Part shown: positions 60,001 to 64,000 of the stretch, in pieces
Layout of the letters: every line of letters starts with the position of its first letter
How positions within the stretch are numbered: position 1 is the stretch's first letter
DNA from: Xestospongia muta
Lineage: Eukaryota > Porifera > Demospongiae > Haplosclerida > Petrosiidae
Reading direction: 5' to 3'
Assembly (NCBI GenBank): GCA_963693285.1
Contig: OY848920.1
Location: forward strand, 9,286,182-9,350,181
DNA length: 64,000 nt
The notes under the pieces: generated by a model
Told to the model about the DNA's origin: nothing
Databases searched by the model: none
The model's input: only the letters and a program-made list of their open reading frames with translations
Position numbers and translations under genes: made by a program

Positions 60001-62140
60001 AATTTTCTTCTCGTTTTATATAAAGCTTTTGAGAAGAATATACTGTCAGTGTCTGCTGAGAGACAGAAAGAGCTAGAGACACTACAAGAAATAATAACGT
60101 CATTGACTTTACAGCTAAGAGAGAGAGACCAACAGATTGAGGAGTTAAAGCAGAGTTTAAAAGGTAACTGGTATTAGTCACTTCTCATTATATGACATTG
60201 TTACCAGATCTAGCATTAATACCAAAGGCTCGTAAACCAGTAACTGATCAAGGACTTGAGGAAAAACAAACAAAATCCATCCAAGAAGAGTCCACACCTG
60301 TTACTACAGGTAATAATATAATATTGTTAATAATATATATGTCTTAATTGTGACTACTAGAGTCTACATCAATATTAGAGTTAAAAGATCAGTTAAAAGG
60401 TTTAGCTGATAATAAAGATGAAACCTCTCCTCCAAGTAAGTTTATATGATAATATTATATCTATTATAATCAATAGTGTTAATAATTATTAAATTTATAA
60501 ACCACAAATTATTATAGTGATAGATAGTTATAATTATGTTATAGCCTGTAGTTGATTATTGCTTGGTTTTAATGTTATAATTTTATATACAGACTTTATA
60601 ATTGTAACAATATATCATCAGAAATAGTTTTTAGTCTTGGAATTATCATGATTTTCTATTACCGACTTCTTTTCTCACAAACTTAACGTGTCATATGAAT
60701 CAGGTACTTGTCCTGACACTAATGACTAGAACTAAGAATTTGAAGCAAATACAACAGATTACCTTTTGCTTGATTTTCTGGGGATGAAACTATAAAACGC
60801 TAGATGTCCTGTATGAACAGTTACCATAGCAACATAATATTATTCACAAGTCAAAGTGTGACAGTTAGTTTAACAAAATGGAGACGTGTTTAGTTCAAGT
60901 AGAGAAATGTCTTCCATGTTAGACTCAGATTCTTCAAGTATTTAGAACATAAATATAAAATGTTACAATAAAGTACAAACATGTTTACATTAATATCTGG
61001 TAAAATAAATGCTTGTATCAGACTTCAGCAAGGGCGCGTCGGCACTCAAGCCACTCTGGCCATGGCCGGACCACTTTTAAACCACTTTTTTATATATATC
61101 AGAAAGTATAAGATTTATCATATATCAGAAGCACTTTAGTTCAGTGAATTTTAGCTTCAGATTGTACCAGGGGCTAGTCCCTGAACCCCTAAATTCTAAA
61201 ATTTCCTGGGGGAGCATGCCCCCAGACCCTCCAAGAGTGTTTTGGTCCATGGCCTGACCACTTCAAAATAGCTGATGCTGCCCCTGTTACATAGTATATA
61301 TTACTATGTGTGTACTATACTATATACTAACTCTGTTTTATAACAGGAGACACTGGAAGTGTTCAGTGGAGAGATGATGACAATAGTGTATGGCTCACTG
61401 GACCAAGTGTAGTAGAAAGTGAAGATGTTATAAGTAAATTAATAAAAGAACGACAAACAGGAAAAGAATGGAATATTGATCTCTACTCATCATCTCCTGA
61501 AAGTACTGCAGTTATTATAAACAATCTTAATAAGTGTATAGTGTGGAGTCTTTATATAGAGAACACTTCATTGGACAGTGAGTGTGTATCGATATTATCA
61601 GAGATACTAAAAACTAATAAAACAATAAAGAGACTAGTGCTGTTGTCCTCTTCACTTACTGGTGGTATCAAACAAGTCAGTGATAGTCTCTGTAATAATG
61701 AAACACTTGAACAGTTAGAGTTGTCTAATGTTACTGGTATCAAAGATGAAGATATGACTCACTTATCTACTATATTAGCAACTAATACAACTTTAAAAGA
61801 ACTATATCTCCCTAACTGTAACATCACTGATAATGGAGTCCGATATATCCGTGAAGGACTTACTAAAAACCAAACATTGACTACGTTGAACATCGGATTT
61901 AATCATCAGATCACTTCAGTTAGTACCAGTACAATAGCAGATCTAATACAAACTACTATATCACTGACAACACTATATCTCTACTATACTTCACTGAACA
62001 ATGATGATATCAAGACAATATGTACATCACTAACTAAAAATACTACAATAAGGAAACTATACTTATCAAGAGAACATGAAGAGTATTGTATGAAGTTAGA
62101 CAGTTATCAAGTTATTAAAGACAGACTTGTGTTCGTGTAA
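57087..62140 (+). CDS. Gene J: DD/CARD-like/coiled-coil/LRR protein (NLR-like, no NACHT)
   Basis: Eleven exons: 57087-57411, 57503-57817, 57865-58233, 58294-58389, 58445-59118, 59177-59294, 59380-59442, 60026-60163, 60208-60309, 60361-60435, 61347-62140; 3069 nt, 1022 residues. All junctions are phase 1 except phase 0 after 59118. MATR-type death domain (KWYQLGIQLKLNAKKLEDIH), CARD-like modules (SEETLDEMETLEIEDILDKK; YPVRAAHYLYGEGVITKT), alpha/beta module (GNSIIVTCFCPLSLTTLLI), coiled coil with one 138-nt exon (ELETLQEIITSLTLQLRERD), RI-type LRR exon (LYLPNCNITDNGVRYIREGL). An in-frame upstream ATG at 56982 exists; MATR at 57087 is preferred because it is the start shared with gene F. Intron 7 contains a TIR element (59497-59983) and the last intron a repeat insertion (about 61028-61290). 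No defect seen; the best intact member with gene I. Confidence 0.8.
59497..59983. mobile_element. Short TIR element with pogo-like HTH relic
   Basis: Ends GTAGTTCCCTGAGTAAGTGC and its near-complement (GCACTTGCTCAGGGAACTAC). Inside, plus-strand 59648-59753 reads EVEALRTHPERNVSAIAKKY and CVDRKHIREWDKAI then stop. This resembles the Psq/CENP-B-type helix-turn-helix at the N-terminus of pogo-like transposases. The remainder is noncoding. It lies in the intron between gene J exons 59380-59442 and 60026-60163. Confidence 0.6.
61028..61290. repeat. Dispersed-repeat insertion in gene J last intron
   Basis: GC-richer block (CACTCAAGCCACTCTGGCCA; CTGGGGGAGCATGCCCCCAG) not found in the paralogous introns. 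GGGAGCATGCCCCCAGACCC-type sequence is familiar from mobile-element termini in marine invertebrates (from memory). No ORF. Confidence 0.4.
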
Positions 62141-62547
62141 TAGTAAGTAGTTTGTTGTTTATTCTTAATCTGTCTTCTCGCTCACTTTTATTTTCTCTTT
62201 AAATTTCTCTTGACTTTATCTTCTCTTCTTTTATTAACAATTTATTTCTCTAACAAAACTAGTAGACAATAAAAATAGAGCAGTTTTGTTTGACACTTAC
62301 TTCTCTAACGTCGCACTTTTTTGTCTCTCTCGCAGCTGGTCACTTGGCGCCTGTAATTATTATTTGTGGGTGGGGCATTAGTTTTTTAACCCTTTGTGGA
62401 AGTATCTATATTGTCTGGAATTCCAATTTTAGGTGTATATATGTTCTTTATAGTTCTAAACTGAAGACGTCAGGCAGTAATGAACGTACATGTATTCCAT
62501 TTTGACGTCACCATGACATATCTTATATTCAGAAGAGATGAAAGACT
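62141..62547. other. Conserved downstream block of gene J, interrupted
   Basis: Carries the AGHLAPVIIICGWG segment (about 62336), then reaches the RRDxR segment near 62536, where it is cut by a LINE remnant. The LARLD-type frame survives only as a decayed trace at about 63343. Confidence 0.45.
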
Positions 62548-63050
62548 GATTCCTTTATTGCATCCCTGCCATCCTTATACCTCAATGGCTATAGCATTGA
62601 ACAAGTCTCATCTTACAAATACCTTGGAATAATACTAACTTCTAAACTTTCATGGTCACCACACATACAGCACATCTACTCAAAAGCAAGGAAACTCCTT
62701 GGTTGTATTTTCCGTCACTTTTACTGTCTGTCTTCATCCTCTGTCCTTATTAAACTCTACAAATCCCAGGTTCTCCCAATCCTAACTTATTGTTCATCAT
62801 TATGGGTCCCCAATTCACTAAAGATAAAATTGCAATTGAAAAGGTCCAATTTTTTGCACTGAAAATCATTGTCAAAAGATGATCCTCAAACGACTCCACT
62901 CTTCTTGACCATTTCAAATTCCATTTCTCTCCTTGTGACGCTCTATCTCGAAAATAATACTCCTTTACAAAATGATCTACCACAAATGTTTTACACCTAT
63001 GTCTTCATCAATCAACTGAAAAATAAGTTACATTCAACTCATCCTTCATA
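62548..63050 (+). mobile_element. Non-LTR retrotransposon (LINE) reverse-transcriptase C-terminal remnant
   Basis: The frame from about 62580 reads SSYKYLGIILTSKLSWSPHI, YSKARKLLGCIFRHFY, VLIKLYKSQVLPILTYCSSL, WVPN. After a frameshift it continues EKVQFFALKIIVKRW. The YLGxxxxxxLxWxxHI and LYxxxVxPxLxYCSxxW strings are the thumb region of Jockey/CR1-like reverse transcriptases. It is 5'-truncated, as usual for LINE copies, and inserted into the downstream block of gene J. Confidence 0.8.
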
Positions 63051-64000
63051 GATTAGTCTCTACAATTATAATATTCATATACATTACTTTGCTTATCTCA
63101 TTAGCTGTGCTATTTAGCCAGCATCATTGTTTATTTAAAAAAAAAAGACTATAGTACACACTGATATATCAATAATGTAGTTATCCCTATAATAAAGGAT
63201 TGTATACTATATTGAGAATAAGAGACCTTTAACTGAATACAGTATATTGGATATGAGATCACTAGATGTGGAGGTGGAATATTATGTGAAGTAAGTTGAA
63301 ATGATTGAAGACAATAATTATCACCTCTCCTCTCTCTTATTAGCTAGACTAGGTACAAAGGTCACCAGTTATAATAGGCATTGTACAATCACACTCATCA
63401 ACTGATCCTAATAATTATATTAAATATTAATATTTAAAACTGTAGTTTATTTAGATTAATCTGTAGTAGACAGCAGTAATAAATCATTGTAACAGTAAGT
63501 TATTTTATTCTATACATTATATTGTCTTGTATTAATAGATCATTGTCCACTTTTAATTGTCTTAATTAGTGAACAAAGTTTATAAAGAAATAGTGTTACT
63601 TCCATTCTAATGTTCTCACAACACAAACAAGACAACAACAGTAATACCAATATATATATATATATAGTATAAGATATACTCCTGCTAGGAAGATATGGTA
63701 ATATTGTTGTGACAATAAGATGAATGAATACTAATGTAAATATTATATTTAGAGACATTTCTTTAGGTAAAACTGGTGTAGATAGGGTTTGTAAGTTGAA
63801 TGTAGGACAAGAGATGGTATGTGTCTAATAAACTCTTTATTTATGGAGGTTTCTGTGATCGTTGATTATTTCTACAGCTGCCAATAATTTTAGTGTTTCT
63901 ATGTACTTCTGTTAACTGAATTATTTTTATATTAATTTTTAAAGTTAAATAAATAACTATAATTTTAAACAAAACATTACACAACTATGACATCATTGAG
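63051..64000. other. Noncoding right end
   Basis: Decayed traces of the downstream block (TAGCTAGACTAGGTACAAAG near 63341) and a short TA repeat (63650-63667). No further gene seen; the ORF at 63540-63758 (minus) has no family signal. Confidence 0.5.

Overview
The window is eukaryotic, AT-rich and metazoan. Genes are split by many short GT-AG introns. The families seen (ROS1/Sevenless-type receptor tyrosine kinase, Vestigial-like cofactor, a Rod/KNTC1-like kinetochore protein, and an expanded death-fold plus LRR family) together with the compact intron style suggest a sponge, most likely a demosponge such as Amphimedon. That species call is inference from style and gene content, not a database match.

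The core is a tandem array of paralogous plus-strand genes, named here B (5632-14694), F (20627-31747), H (39022-41472, pseudogene), I (47302-51991) and J (57087-62140), with broken copies at 2187-2640, 15866-16240 and about 17947-18060. I rebuilt the exons by hand. The four complete genes give continuous frames of 1188, 1001, 1027 and 1022 residues. Their order is death domain (DD), two related CARD-like helical modules, a conserved alpha/beta module of about 220 residues, exon-repeated coiled coil, and a C-terminal ribonuclease-inhibitor-type LRR exon. They resemble NLR immune receptors, but I see no NACHT ATPase. Almost every intron is phase 1. Two alternative DD cassettes are used. Among the four LRR exons, differences cluster in the solvent-facing positions of the LxLxx strands on a nearly constant backbone, as expected for a ligand-binding surface under diversification.

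Between these genes lie minus-strand pieces of a ROS1-like RTK: ectodomain exons at 59-1757, kinase copies at 33544-35624 and 53911-56023, and a beta-propeller relic at 56231-56655. There are also a Vestigial-like gene (16354-17575) with a 3' duplicate (37966-38504), and a Rod/KNTC1-like gene (44035-45740, minus) next to exons of an unrecognised gene (46419-46956), with a deleted copy of both at about 35760-36960. The repeated order ROS(-) then DD(+) shows that the locus grew by segmental duplication. Boundaries often sit in TCCA/TGGA microsatellites.

Mobile DNA: a 2-kb element with about 150-bp terminal inverted repeats (TIRs) carrying a zinc-finger ORF and a RecQ-like helicase fragment (18634-20609); a TIR element with a second RecQ-like fragment and an empty-site comparison (23056-23825); a short TIR element (26853-27629); a composite insertion with an IS630/Tc1-like DDE transposase relic (28105-30262); a hAT remnant (37165-37965); a short TIR element with a pogo-like HTH relic (59497-59983); and a LINE reverse-transcriptase remnant (62548-63050). 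No rRNA, tRNA or CRISPR was recognised.
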